DNA of 64,000 nt from CAVTWH01 sp963738365 (GTDB taxonomy: Bacteria; Actinomycetota; Actinomycetes; Mycobacteriales; Micromonosporaceae). Positions 25,956-36,600 of this stretch are shown one piece after another; position 1 is the first letter of the stretch; every line of letters starts with the position of its first letter. Made by a program: the position numbers and the translations under genes. The notes under the pieces are model-generated. The model had not been told where the DNA came from. It searched no databases and saw nothing but the letters and a program-made list of their open reading frames with translations. Location of the stretch: assembly GCA_963738365.1 (NCBI GenBank), contig CAVTWH010000010.1, forward strand, positions 1,525,613 to 1,589,612, in the 5' to 3' direction.

Positions 25956-26516
25956 TCAGGGCCGGGCGGTCGGATCGGTGGCGAGGGTGGCCGCGATCAG
26001 CCGTGCGGTGGTCGGCCAGTCCGGGGCGGCCACGCCGAACGGCGGTACCGGCTCGCGCTGCGGCCCGAAGAAGTACTGCCAGGTCACCGTGGACCGGATG
26101 GCGGCGTGTACCTCGGGGTGGTCGTCCACGAAGTGGGTCAGCCGCAGCTCGGTGCAGTGCCCGCGTTTCTGCGCCCGTTCCCGGCAGAACCGCACGTTGC
26201 CGCCGGGCACGCCGGTGCGGCCGTGGAAGTCGTGCCCGGCCAGCCAGCGCAGCGTGCGTGCCTGGGTGGTCGGGCCGCACTTGGAGACCAGCCACACCCG
26301 GCCGGCGAACAGCTCGACCAGTCCGGCGATCGCCGCAAACGCGTCCGGCACCTCCGGGGTGGCCAGCATGGTGGCCTCGTCGCCGGTGAAGAAGGCGGTG
26401 TCCCCGCCGTCCGGGTGGGCCGGCCCGTTGATGATGACCCGGCCGATGTCGATGCCCAGTCGGGGTTCACCGGCCGGGACCCGGACGGGCCGCAGTTCGG
26501 TCCCCGCTTCGCTCAT
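25956..26516 (-). CDS. HAD-like hydrolase fold protein
   Basis: About 186 residues. It has LGIDIGRVIIN near the N-terminus, where the HAD nucleophile Asp would be, VWLVSKCGPTTQARTLRWL in the centre (motif II-like region) and THFVDDHPEVHAAIR late (motif IV-like acidic pair). The second Asp of the classical DxD is replaced by Gly, so phosphatase activity is doubtful. Substrate is unknown. Start ATG 26516. It stands alone between the convergent methyltransferase and the PIG-L gene, read on the same strand as the latter. Confidence 0.6.
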   Translation of the reverse strand: MSEAGTELRPVRVPAGEPRLGIDIGRVIINGPAHPDGGDTAFFTGDEATMLATPEVPDAFAAIAGLVELFAGRVWLVSKCGPTTQARTLRWLAGHDFHGRTGVPGGNVRFCRERAQKRGHCTELRLTHFVDDHPEVHAAIRSTVTWQYFFGPQREPVPPFGVAAPDWPTTARLIAATLATDPTARP

Positions 26517-26583
26517 CTGAACAGCCTGACAGTCTGCACGCCGGCCGGCCAACCCGGTTACCGGCCGGCGCCGACCGGGCAGG

Positions 26584-27226
26584 TCAGGCGAAGTGGAGGG
26601 ACAGTTTGGTGCAGTCGAAGGCTTCGGCGTAGCGGGAGCGGCACTCCATGCCGCGCAGCCGGGCCAGGCCCAGGAAGACCTCGTCGTCCCACCAGTCGCG
26701 GGCCTTCTGCGACGGGAAGTGCTCGTGCAGCAGCGCCACCTTGCGCCGGGCCAGGTCGTCCGGCAGCGGCAGGTAGACGTTGCGGCGGGCCAGGTCGCCG
26801 TCCCACTTCGGGATCTCGTAGTGCAGCACCAACTGGTCGCGGAAGACCGTCGGGGCCTGCTCGCCGAGCAGCCGGTGGTCCTGGTGGGCGTCGTTGGTGG
26901 CCGGGCAGAGCACCAGGTCGGGGCTGAGCACGCCGGCCGCCGTGTGCAGGATGTCCTTCACCGTCGTCCCAGTGCGCCGGCAGCCGCCCGTCGGGCAGGT
27001 CGTGCAGGGCGAAGGAGAGTTCCGCGCCGGGCAGGAAGGCCGCCGCGGCGGCGCGCGCCTCGGCCTGCCGGTCGGGGCTGCCGGTGCACAGCACGTAGTG
27101 CACCCGTACCCCCGGATTGGCTTGTGCCAAGGAGAGCAGCAGGCCGCCGGCGGCGATCTCGATGTCGTCGGGGTGCGCGCCGACGGCGACCAGCGAGCGC
27201 ACCCCGGCCAGGGTCAGCCCGAGCAT
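26584..27226 (-). CDS. PIG-L family deacetylase (one apparent frameshift)
   Basis: The N-terminal zinc site VAVGAHPDDIEIAAGG and the later H-x2-H-type site (ATNDAHQDHRLLG) are those of the PIG-L/LmbE family of Zn-dependent N-acetyl-sugar deacetylases. The two halves are in different frames with the break near 26,960; joined they give about 213 residues, a normal length. The ATG 27226 start overlaps the end of the nucleotidyltransferase gene. With that gene and the methyltransferase it forms a probable three-gene operon for making a modified, perhaps amino, sugar. Confidence 0.78.
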
Positions 27227-28086
27227 CAGCCGGTCAGCACGGCGTCGGCCGCGGACCGGCACCAGCGGGGCGGGCGGCGGCGTGGCGCCGCGCCGGTTGG
27301 CGTCCCACAGCATCCACGGGCACTGGCCGCGCTGGTACATGTCCTCCAGCTCGGCCCGGTCCTTGAAGGTGTCGGCGGCCCGCCAGAAGCCGGTCGTACC
27401 GCTGGGCCAGCAGCCGGCCCTGCGGGATCAGCCGGGCGAACGCGTGCGGCACCATGTCCTCGCCCTCGCGCAGCACGTCGAAGATGCCGGGGCGCAGCAC
27501 GAAGTAGCCGCCGTTCTCCCACTGCATCAGCTCGCGGACCTCGCGGACGCCGGTGACCACGCCGTCCTCGGCGATCTCCACCACGTGGTGGGTGGAGACC
27601 GGCGGCACGGCCAGCATGCTGGCCGCCGCCTCGGGCGATTCGCGGAACCGCTCGATCAGCTCGGTCCAGCGGCGCGTCGGTCAGCGTGTCGGCGTAGTTG
27701 GCCAGGAACATCTCCTCCTCGGCCACCAGGTGCCGGACCCGCATCAGCCGCTCGCCGATGCGTGGAGCGCAGGCCGGTGTCGATGAAGGTGATGTTCCAG
27801 TCGGCTGATGTCGGTGCTGTGCAGCCGGATCGTCGCGGCCGCCGGCGGTCAGCGTGAAGTCGTTGGACTGGGTCTCGTCGTAGCGGAGGAAGTAGTCCTT
27901 CACGGCGGCGGCGCCGTAGCCGAGGCAGAGGATGAAGTCGGTGTGGCCGAAGTGGGCGTAGTAGCGCATCACGTGCCACAGCAGCGGGCGGTCGCCGATC
28001 ATGTTCATCGGCTTGGGGGCGCTCGCCGGCCCCTCGCGCATCCGCATGCCGAGGCCACCGCAGAACAGGACGACCTTCACGCTCAC
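27226..28086 (-). CDS. Sugar-1-phosphate nucleotidyltransferase, RfbF-like (several apparent frameshifts)
   Basis: The N-terminus KVVLFCGGLGMRMREG followed by SAPKPMNMIGDRPLLWHVM and FILCLGYGAAAVKDYFL is characteristic of glucose-1-phosphate cytidylyl- or related nucleotidyltransferases. Downstream fragments in other frames (EEEMFLANYADTLTDAP, MLAVPPVSTHHVVEIAEDG, WENGGYFVLRPGIFDVLREGEDMV) continue the same family. Breaks occur near 27,405, 27,665, 27,765 and 27,800-27,850. The GTG start 28086 overlaps the methyltransferase stop as GTGA. It would make an NDP-sugar for the neighbouring methyltransferase and deacetylase. Confidence 0.75.
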   Translation of the reverse strand: MSVKVVLFCGGLGMRMREGPASAPKPMNMIGDRPLLWHVMRYYAHFGHTDFILCLGYGAAAVKDYFLRYDETQSNDFTLTAGGRDDPAAQHRHQPTGTSPSSTPACAPRIGERLMRVRHLVAEEEMFLANYADTLTDAPLDRADRAVPRIARGGGQHAGRAAGLHPPRGGDRRGRRGHRRPRGPRADAVGERRLLRAAPRHLRRAARGRGHGAARVRPADPAGPAAGPAVRPASGGPPTPSRTGPSWRTCTSAASARGCCGTPTGAAPRRRPPRWCRSAADAVLTG

Positions 28087-29318
28087 ACCACCTCCAGCGT
28101 CGGGGATGGGGAAGACCAGCTGGCCGCCCCAGTCGCGCACGTAGGCCAGCTGCGCGGTGATCTCGGTGCGCAGGTTCCACGGCAGCACCAGGACGTAGTC
28201 GGGCCGGTCGGCGGCGATCCGGTCCGGGTGGTGGATCGGGATGTGCGTACCCGGCAGGAACCAGCCCTGCTTGTGCGGGCTGCGGTCGACCGTGTACGCG
28301 AGCAGGTCGGACCGGATGCCGCAGTGGTTGAGCAGCGTGTTGCCCTTGCCCGGGGCGCCGTAGCCGACCACGGTCTTGCCCTCGGCGCGCGGCCGCAGCA
28401 GGAAGGTCGAGCAGGTCGCGCTTGATGCCGAAGACGGCCTCGGCGAAGCCGGCGTGCCCCTCGAGGGTGTGCAGCCCGGCGGCTTCCTCGGCGGCGAGCA
28501 CCGCCTTGACCGTGCGACGACGGCTCGCCGGCCGCGTCGGCCGGGCGGGCGTGCACCCGCAGCGAGCCGCCGTGCGTGCTCAGCTCGTCGACGTCCACCA
28601 CGGTCAGCCCGCCGCTGGCCAGCGCCCGGCGTCGCGGTGAGCAGCGACAGGTACTGGTAGTGCTCGTGGTAGATCGTGTCGTACTGGTTGCGCTCGATGA
28701 GGCGCAGCAGGTGCGGGAACTCCAGCGTCACCAGGCCGGTCGGGCTTGACCAGGGCGGCGAGGCCGGCGGTGAAGTCCCGGATGTCCGGCACGTGGGCGT
28801 AGACGTTGTTGCCGGCCACCAGGTCGGCGTGGCCGTACTTCGCCGCGACCGCCGCGCCGGTCGCGGCGCCCAGGAACTGCACCTCGGTACGGATGCCCTT
28901 GTCCCGGGCCACCTCGGCGACGTTGCCGGCCGGCTCCACGCCGACCACCGGGACACCGGCGGCGACGAAGTGCTGCAGCAGGTACCCGTCGTTGCTGGCC
29001 ACCTCGGCGACCAGCGAGTCGGCGCCCAGCCCGAGGCGCCCGGTCATCTCCTCGGCGTAGCGCTTGGCGTGCGCCACCCAGGAGTCGGAGTAGGAGGAGA
29101 AGTAGAGGTAGTCGGAGAAGATGTCCTCGCCGGCCACGTACGCGGGCAGCTGCACCAGCAGGCACTGCGCGCAGATGCGCACGTGCAGCGGGTAGAAGCG
29201 TCTCCCGGGCGTCCAGCGCGTCGGCCGGCACGTAGCTCTCGCAGAGCGGCGACATGCCCAGGTCGACGAAGGTCTCGGTCAATGGCGCATCACAAAGCCG
29301 GCAGATCGCCGTGGTCAT
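28083..29318 (-). CDS. NDP-hexose C-methyltransferase-like SAM enzyme (several apparent frameshifts)
   Basis: The start MTTAICRLCDAPLTETFVDLG has the Cys-x2-Cys zinc segment, then RICAQCLLVQLP, the SAM-binding region LVAEVASNDGYLLQHFVAAG, YHEHYQYLSL, and the C-terminal Rossmann-like domain VVGYGAPGKGNTLLNHCG. This is the three-domain layout of deoxysugar C-methyltransferases such as TylC3/NovU types. The coding frame breaks near 29,200, 28,745, 28,630, 28,510 and 28,405. Joined, it is about 410 residues, the usual length. Start ATG 29318. It heads an operon with the nucleotidyltransferase and PIG-L deacetylase. Confidence 0.78.
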
Positions 29319-29390
29319 CCAAGCCCCCACCATCGCACCGCTGTCAGACGCGGATAACCTACCCGCGCCCGACGGGACGCGCGGCGCCCT

Positions 29391-29408
29391 TGTAAGAAAC
29401 CCGTCACC
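29391..29408 (+). promoter_or_regulatory. Copy of the TGTAAGAAA-nn-CGTCAC motif
   Basis: Reads TGTAAGAAACCCGTCACC, matching the copies at 13488 and 23585 at 15-16 of 18 positions. It is 73 bases upstream of the minus-strand methyltransferase operon but in plus orientation, so it could act in either direction. No TA box lies at the 42-base offset. Confidence 0.45.
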
Positions 29409-29584
29409 CTGTACGACCGGAATACGCGCACGTCAGCACGGCTTTCGCGGCTGCCCACCCGGACGGCGGGGCGCACCCGGACACCCGGTTCGGCGAACCT
29501 GGCCGACCGGCTGGCGCGCCGCTCTTGACGGCCGTCCCGGGGCCGCCGGTCCGCCCGCGGAACCACCGTCAGTTCGGTGTCGAC

Positions 29585-30142
29585 TCAGCTCAGGAGGGCC
29601 AGCGCGGCGCGTATCGGCGGCTGCCCGACGATGTCGGGAAAGGCGACCTCGCCCCGGCAGAAGCCGGCGAAGATCCGCCAGCCGGGTCCGGTCGACAGGG
29701 CCCGGTGGAGGGCGCCCGGGTGCCGGGTGAAGGCGGCCAGCAGCCGCCGCCCGGCGGCCATCTCCGGCAGCACGTCACCGCCCAGGGCGACCGGGTAACC
29801 GGCCAGGTCACCGCTGGCCGCCGCGGCGCCGGCCAGCGCTCCGGAGCGCAGCGCGAAGCTGATCCCCTCCCGGGTCCACGGCTCCAGCAGCCCGGCCGCG
29901 TCACCGGCGACCAGCACCCGGCCCCGGCGCAGCGGCGCATCCACCCGCCGGCAGCGGGTCAGGTGCCCGGAGTCGTGCACCGGGGTGATGCCGCGCAGCC
30001 CGAGCAGCGCCACGAAGTCGTCCAGGTACCGGCGGGTCGCCTCGCCCGCGCCCCGGGCGGCGATGACGCCCACGGTGAGGATGTCGCCCTTGGGGAAGAT
30101 TTCCGGGCCGTGCAGAGCCATCGCCAAGGACAGGACCAGCAT
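29585..30142 (-). pseudogene. Geranylgeranyl-reductase-family flavoprotein, C-terminal fragment
   Basis: About 185 residues carrying IFPKGDILTVGV and the FAD-contact motif VLVAGDAAGLLEPWTREGISFALRSG, typical of the C-terminal half of the geranylgeranyl reductase family. The N-terminal FAD-binding GxGxxG half (some 170 residues) is missing: upstream of about 30,142 the sequence becomes a phosphoglycerate mutase gene in another frame. The fragment has no credible start of its own. It is the last gene of the left-hand piece. Confidence 0.75.
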
Positions 30143-30150
30143 CCGCCCGC
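30130..30150. other. Probable chimeric junction
   Basis: Two unrelated minus-strand genes, a phosphoglycerate-mutase-like gene from the right and a flavoprotein gene from the left, each break off here in mid-domain and in different frames. Gene style changes from a Micromonospora-like polysaccharide locus to Solirubrobacterales-like genes at the same point. Confidence 0.75.
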
Positions 30151-30537
30151 CGCGATCAGCTCGTCGAGCGCCCCGCCGACGCGCGCCTGCAAGTCGGCCC
30201 ACGATTCGCCGCCCGGCGGGGTGATCGCCGCCTCGCCAGGCGGCTCCGGTCCGTCCGGAAAGTCCGCCAGCGGGCGGCCTTCCCAGTCGCCGACGTCGAT
30301 TTCGCGCCAGCGCGAATCGCGCAGCGCGTCGGGGTAGCCGAGCAGCGCGGCGGTCTCGCTCGCCCGCGCGAGGTCGCTGGTCACGACCTGCTCGAAGCGG
30401 GGCAGAGCGTCGGCCAGCGCGCGCGCCTCGGCGCGTCCGGCGTCGGAAAGTGGTGGGTCGGCCTGCCCCTGCAAACGCAGCTGCGCGTTGTAGGTCGACT
30501 GGCCGTGGCGGACGAGGAAGAGGCGGGCGGATAGCAT
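30140..30537 (-). pseudogene. Histidine phosphatase / phosphoglycerate-mutase-like gene, truncated at its 3' end
   Basis: About 132 residues are in frame. The catalytic RHG motif is present (RLFLVRHGQSTYN, residues 5-17), along with LQGQADPPLSDAG, VTSDLARASETAALLG and WREIDVGDWEGR. The conserved second histidine (usually THGG, about residue 150) is lost because the sequence changes into the flavoprotein fragment at about 30,142. ATG 30537 lies only 11 bases from the divergent carboxylase start, leaving almost no room for a leader. Confidence 0.78.
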
Positions 30538-30548
30538 GGCGCGCCCTG

Positions 30549-32317
30549 ATGTTTACAAGGGTCCTGGTCGCCAACCGCGGTGAGATCGCTGTCCGGGTCA
30601 TCAGAGCGCTCGATGAGCTCGGTATCGAATCGATTGCCGTCTACTCCGAAGCCGACCGTGACGCGCAGCACGTCAAGCGCGCCACCGAGGCCCATCTGCT
30701 CGGGCCGGGTCCGGCTGCCGAGTCGTATCTCAACGTCGACAAGCTGATCGAGGTCATCAAGGCCTCGAAGGCCGAGGCCGTGCATCCCGGCTACGGGTTC
30801 CTGGCCGAGAACGCCGCGTTCGCGCGAAGGCTCGAAGAGGAAGGGATCACCTTCATCGGCCCGCCCGCGAGCGCGATCGACGCGATGGGCTCGAAGACCA
30901 AGGCGCGCGAGTTGATGCAGGGCGCGGGCGTGCCGATCGTCCCCGGCACGACCGAGCCGGTCGAAACGATCGAGGACGCGGAGAAGATCGCCGAGGACAT
31001 CGGCTATCCGATCGCGGTCAAAGCCGCGGGCGGCGGCGGTGGCAAGGGCTTCCGCGTGGCGCTGGAGAAGGACAAGCTCAAGGACGCCTTCGAGGGCGCC
31101 GCGCGCGAGGGCGAGAAGTTCTTCTCCGACGCGACCGTCTACCTCGAGCGCTACCTGCCCGACCCGCGTCACGTCGAGGTCCAGGTCCTGGCCGACGGGC
31201 ACGGCAACGTCGTGCATCTCGGCGAGCGCGACTGCTCGATCCAGAGCCGTCACCAGAAGCTGATCGAGGAGTCCCCGGCGCCGCTGGTCGACGCGGAGCT
31301 GCGCGAGCGGATCGGCAAGATCGCCGTCGACGCCGCCAAGCGCCGTCGACTACCGCGGCGCGGGCACGATCGAGGGCCTGCTGACCGAGGACGGCGAGTA
31401 CTTCTTCCTGGAGATGAACACGCGCGTGCAGGTCGAGCACTGCGTGACCGAGGAGGTCACCGGCGTCGACATCGTGCGCGAGCAGATCCTGATCGCCGCC
31501 GGCGAGCCGATCAGCTTCGGCCAGGACGACATCCGCTGGCACGGGCACGCGATCGAGTGCCGGATCAACGCCGAGGACGCGTAGAAGAACTTCGCCCCCG
31601 CGCCCGGCACGGTCACGCACTACCGCGAGCCGTCCGGCCCGGGCGTGCGGGTCGACTCGCGGCGTGCTCGGCGGCTCCGAGATCACGCCGCTGTATGACC
31701 CGATGGTCGCGCAAGCTGATCGTCTGGGACGCCGACCGCGAGACGCGCGACGCGGCGGATGGCGCGCGCGCTGAAGGAGTTCGAGATCGAGGGCGTCAAG
31801 ACCCTGATCCCGTTCCATAAGGCGATCATGGCCTCCGAGCAGTGGGCCAAGGGCGAGACCTGCCGCGATTTGATCGAGGACAAGGACGTGGCTCAAGGCC
31901 CTCGCCACGCCGACGCGCCGCGCCGCCGGACGACGACGAGGAGGAGACGGTCGCCCGCGACTACGTCGTCGAGGTCTCCGGCAAGCGCTTCGAGGTCACC
32001 GTCCACGGCGAGGCGTGCGCCGCGGCGACGCGGCAACGGCGCCGCCGCGAAGGCCGCGCCCAAGCGCGAGCGCAAGGCCGGGCGGCAGCGGCGGGGCGGC
32101 GGCGACACGCTCGCCTCGCCGATGCAGGGCAACATCTTCAAGGTGCTCGTCGAGCAGGGCGCCGAAGTCGAGGAGGGCGCGTTGGTCTGCATCATCGAGG
32201 CCATGAAGATGGAGAACGAGATCACCGCCCACAAGGCGGGCAAGATCGCCGAGCTCAGATCTCCGAAGGCGACGCGGTCAAGAGCGGAGACACGCTCGCG
32301 GTGATCACCAGTGGTGA
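30549..32317 (+). CDS. Acyl-CoA carboxylase alpha subunit: biotin carboxylase plus biotin carrier (frameshifted)
   Basis: The biotin carboxylase part starts MFTRVLVANRGEIAVRVIRAL, has the ATP-grasp loop KAAGGGGGKGFRVA, HLGERDCSIQSRHQKLIEE and FLEMNTRVQVEH. The carrier domain ends with the biotinylation site IIEAMKMENEIT. Such subunits carboxylate biotin with ATP and bicarbonate for acetyl- or propionyl-CoA carboxylase. About eight apparent indels, mostly inserted G or C (near 31,344, 31,660, 31,711, 31,757, 31,889, 32,030), and one in-frame TAG at 31,582 break the frame. Joined length is about 590 residues, as expected. The end is uncertain because the frame runs into the next gene. Confidence 0.8.
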
Positions 32318-33633
32318 CGCGCTGCTCGACGAGGCCATCGACTGGCTGCAGATCCCGTCGATCTCGGCCGGCGCACGTGACGAGGAGTCGCTGACGCCAC
32401 GCCGCCGCGTGGGCCATCCAGCGCGTCCGCCGCGCCGGCGGCACGGCCGAGATGGTCGCCACCCCGGGCGGCGCGCCGCTCGTCGTCGGCGAGCTGCGCT
32501 CGGCCGAGCAAGAACGCGCCGACGGTGATGATCTACGGCCACTACGACGTCCAGGACCCGGGCGATCCCGGAGCTGTGGGACTCGCCGCCGTTCGAGCCG
32601 ACGATCCGCGACGGCCGCCTCTACGCCCGCGGCGCGACCGACGACAAGGGCAACTTCCTTCCGCTGCTGCACGTCGCCTGCGCGATGGCCAAGGCGGGCG
32701 AGCTGCCGGTCCACGTCCGCGTGCTGATCGAGGGCGCCGAGGAGACCGGCTCCGACGACGTCGGCGAGTGGGTGCGCCAGGACGCGCGCGGCGCCGACGC
32801 CGTGATCGTCTTCGACAGCGGGATGGTCGACGCCGAGACGCCCGCGCTGACGCTCGCCACGCGCGGGATGGTCTTCGCCCACCTCGAGGTCCGCACCGGC
32901 ACCCAGACCGCGCACTCCGGCATGTACGGCGGCGCCGCGCTGAACGCCTTCCACGCGCTGCACAAGGCGCTCGCGCGCCGTCCTCGCCGGCCCCGACGGC
33001 AAGCTGCCGGAGCCGCTGCGCGCCGGGATCATCCCGCCCGCGCAGGCCGAGATCGACTCGCTGGACGACGCTCCCCGACCGGCGAAGCGGAGCTCGCCGG
33101 CGTCGGCGCGCGCCCCTCCGACGCCACCGCCGCGGCCGAGTTCTACATCCGCACGACCGCCGAGCCGTCGCTCGACGTCCACAAGGTCGAGGGCGGCCAG
33201 GCGCGCACGATCGTCGTGCCCGTCGCCACCGCCGATCTGTCCGTGCGGATCGTCGGCGGCCAGCGCTCGCGAGGAGATCGCCGCCAACCTCGAGACGCTG
33301 CTGCGCGACGCGCTGCCCGGACGGCGCCGAGCTGACTGTTCAGCGCCGAGCGCGCCGAGCCGAGCGCCTTCGACCCCGAGCTCCCCGCTCTGCAGGCCGC
33401 CCGACGGGCGATCGAGAAGGCGACCGGCCGCGAGCCCGCGCTGGTGCGCAGCGGCGGCACGCTGCCCGTCCTGGCGGCGTTCTCCGAGCGCGGCATCCCC
33501 GCGATCGTCTCCGGCTTCAGCCTGCCCGACGACGCGCTGCACGCGCCCAACGAGTCCTTCCGGCTCGTCGCGCTCGACCAGGGCGCGGCGGCCGCGCGGG
33601 CGCTCTACCAGGAGCTCGCCGACGCTGCGGTGA
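32300..33633 (+). CDS. M20-family metallopeptidase (dipeptidase-like, frameshifted)
   Basis: The first metal-binding motif is VMIYGHYDVQDPGDP, followed by LYARGATDDKGNFLPLLH and the catalytic EEtGSDD region (LIEGAEETGSDDVGEW). Later RTGTQTAHSGMYGGAALNAF and LRSGGTLP-type segments fit the dimerisation and C-terminal metal domains of M20A/ArgE-DapE-like dipeptidases. Zn or Mn at the site hydrolyses a small peptide or amide. Indels near 32,510, 32,568, 32,975, 33,070, 33,270 and 33,320 split the frame. The start is uncertain (32,300-32,330). The stop is placed at TGA 33631-33633, overlapping the next start as GTGA. Confidence 0.75.
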
Positions 33634-36600
33634 GCGAGCTCGAGGCCGCGCTGGAGACGCTCCGGGCGCTGCCCAAGCCCCAGCGCCGGGCTGCCGCGCT
33701 GCTCGTCAACCGCGACGTTCCAGCGCGCGGTCGAGCTGGCCAGCGCGACGGACCTGCTGGACGGGCGACGCGATCGCCGCCGCGGTGCTGGCTCGGAGGC
33801 GCTGGCCCGCCGCGAGCCCGACCGGAGCTCGTCGCCGGGCTGATCGGGCGCCTGTACGACTGGCGCGGCCGCGGGCAGCCGGCGTGTTCCTGCTGCGCGC
33901 GCTGGACCGTCACGTCGCACGACGGGCTGATGCAGCTCGTCTTCGAGCTCGCGGGCGCGCCCTGGCGCGGGCAGGCGTTCGAGACGCTGCGAGGGGTCGC
34001 GCTGCGCCGCCGCGGCGAGACGGTGCGCGCGTCGCAGCATCGCCGATCCAGACTCGTCGCAGGCGGCGCTCTGGCTCGCCCAGGCGCTGGACTTCAGCGC
34101 GGACCTGGAGGCCGCGCTCCAGTGGCGGCTGGACCGCACGAGCGTCGGCGCGCGCGCGCTGCGCAGGTCGGGCGCGTCCGGCGCGCGCGAGCCCGCACGA
34201 GCCCGGCGCGAGGCCTGCTGACCGACGAGGCGCTCGACGCGCGAGGTCGAGACGCTGGCCGAAGCGATGCACGGCGAGCAAGCCGGTGCTGGTCGTCGGC
34301 CCGCGCGGGAGCGGGCGCCTGAGCCGGCTGCGGCTGGCCGCGAACGTGCTCGCGCCGACGGCTGGATGACCTTCGAGGCGGGCGCCGCCGAGATCAACGC
34401 GGGGATGACCTACGTCGGCGAGCTCGAGGGCCGCATGGCGAGCCTCGTGCGCACGCTCGACGGCGAGCGCGTGCTGTGGATCGCGCCCGAGCTTCGACGC
34501 GATGCTCTACGCCGGCGTCACGCGCCAGAACCCGCGGGCGGCGCGCTGGACCTGCTGCTCGCGGGGATGGCCAACGCGACCGTGCACGTCGCGGGGATCG
34601 TCGACCCGGCGGGCTACGAGCGGCTGGTGCGCGAGCGGCCCGGCGGTGCGCGACGCGTTCGACGTCGTGCGGGTCGAGCCGATGAGCGAGGAGCGCACGC
34701 TCGCGCTCGCCGCGCGGCCGCCTCGGCGGACCGCGACGTGCTGCGCGAGGCGCTCGCGCTCGGCCGGCACTTCCTCGGCGACGCCGCGCTGCCGGGCGCG
34801 CTGCTCTCGCTGCTGGAGGCGATGCGCCGCGCGGCGAGCGAGGTCACGCTGCCGAGGCGACGTGCTGGCGACGATCACCGAGCGCTCCGGGCTGCCGCGT
34901 CGCTGCTCGACGAGCGCGAGCGGCTCGACGTCGACGCGCTGCGGACGTTCTTCGCCGCGCCGCGTGGTCGGCCAGCCGGAGGCGGTCGAGTGCATGGTCG
35001 AGCGGGTCGCGCTGGTGAAGGCGGGGCTGACCGATCCGACGCGCCCGCAGGCCGTCCTGCTGTTCGTCGGCCCGACCGGCACGGGCAAGACCGAGATCGC
35101 CAAGGCGCTGGCCGAGTTCCTGTTCGGCTCGGGCGACCGGATGATCCGGCTCGACATGAGCGAGTACCAGAACCCGGGCTCGGCGCGGCGGATGCTCGGG
35201 CGACGGCGAGAGCTCGAGGACGCGCTCGCTGGTCGGCCAGATCCGCCGCCAGCCGTTCTCGGTCGTGCTGCTGGACGAGTTCGAGAAGGCCGACCCGAGC
35301 GTCTTCGACCTGTTCCTGCAGGTGTTCGACGACGGCCGCCTGAGCGACCCGCGCGGCGAGCCGCCGACTTCCGCCACGCCGTGATCATCATGACCTCGAA
35401 CCTGGGCGCGAAGGTCGCGACGCGGCGGTGCTCGGCTTCTCGCCGGCCGGCGGGGCGTTCGACCGCGGCGGCGTCAGCAGGCGGTGACGCGGGCGTTCCG
35501 GCCCGAGTTCCTCAACCGGATCGACCGCACCGTCGTCTTCCGGCCGCTGTCGCGGCCCGGTGATGCGCGAGATCCTCGCGGGCGAGCTCGAGGCGGTGCT
35601 GGCGCGGCGCGGGCTGCGCGGGCGCCAGTGGGCGGTCGAGTTCGACGACTCGGCGCTGGAGTTCCTGCTCGACGAGGGCTTCACGCCGGACCTCGGCGCG
35701 CGGCCGCTGAAGCGCGCGGTCGAGCGGCACTTCCTGACGCCGCTGGCGCTGGCGATCGCCGGCCACGACTACCCGAGCGGCGACCAGTTCCTGTTCGTGC
35801 GTGCGGGCGGCGACGGCCTGAAGGTGACGTTCGTGGACCCGGATGCCGCCCGAGGCCGGCGTCGCGCCGGCGGCGCCGGACGTCACGCTGCGCACGCTGG
35901 CGCGCGAGGGCAGCGGGCCGCTCGACCTGCTGGAGGCGGCGTTCGCGCGACGTCTCGCGCGCGGCTCGACACGGTCGAGGACGCCAAGGACGCGCTGCTG
36001 GAGCGCATGGGCGAGCCCGGGTTCTGGGAGGACGACGGCCGCGTCGCGGTGCTCGGCGAGATCGAGCTGCGCGACCGGATCGAGGCCGGGCTGCGCAGCG
36101 CCAACTCGCTGCTCGGACCGGATCCGCAGCGCCCGCCGCCCGCCGGCCGAGCTGGTCCGCCGCGCCGCGCAGCGCGTGCTGCTGCTCGGCGAGGCGCTCG
36201 ACGCGCTGGAGGCGGGCGAGCCGCGCCGACGCCACCCTGCGCGTCGACGGCGACCCGGAGTTCGGCCCCGCGGATCGTCGCCATGTACCACGCCTGGGCG
36301 CGCGAGCGGGGGATGCGCCTCGAGGGCGCCGAGGAGCCGCGTCAACCGCCGCTACCGCTGGCAGGCCACCGTCACCGGCTTCGGCGCGCTGCGGACGCTG
36401 CGCCCCGAGTCCGGCCTCCACGTGCTCGAGGTCCCCGACGGCCGCGGCGGCTACGACCGCCGCCGCGTCCGCGTCACCGTCACCCCGAGCTCGGCGAGCC
36501 GCACCCGCCGGCGCGCGCCGACGATCGTCCGCCGCTACCGCGAGCGCCCCACGCCGCTCGTCCGCGACGCCGTCCGCGACTGGCGCACCGGCCGCCTCGA

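Noticed and set aside
1..30140. Recently acquired genomic island joined by horizontal transfer to the right half
   Set aside because: No integrase, tRNA or direct repeats are at the border, two genes are cut at one point, and indel density peaks there. An assembly chimera is simpler.
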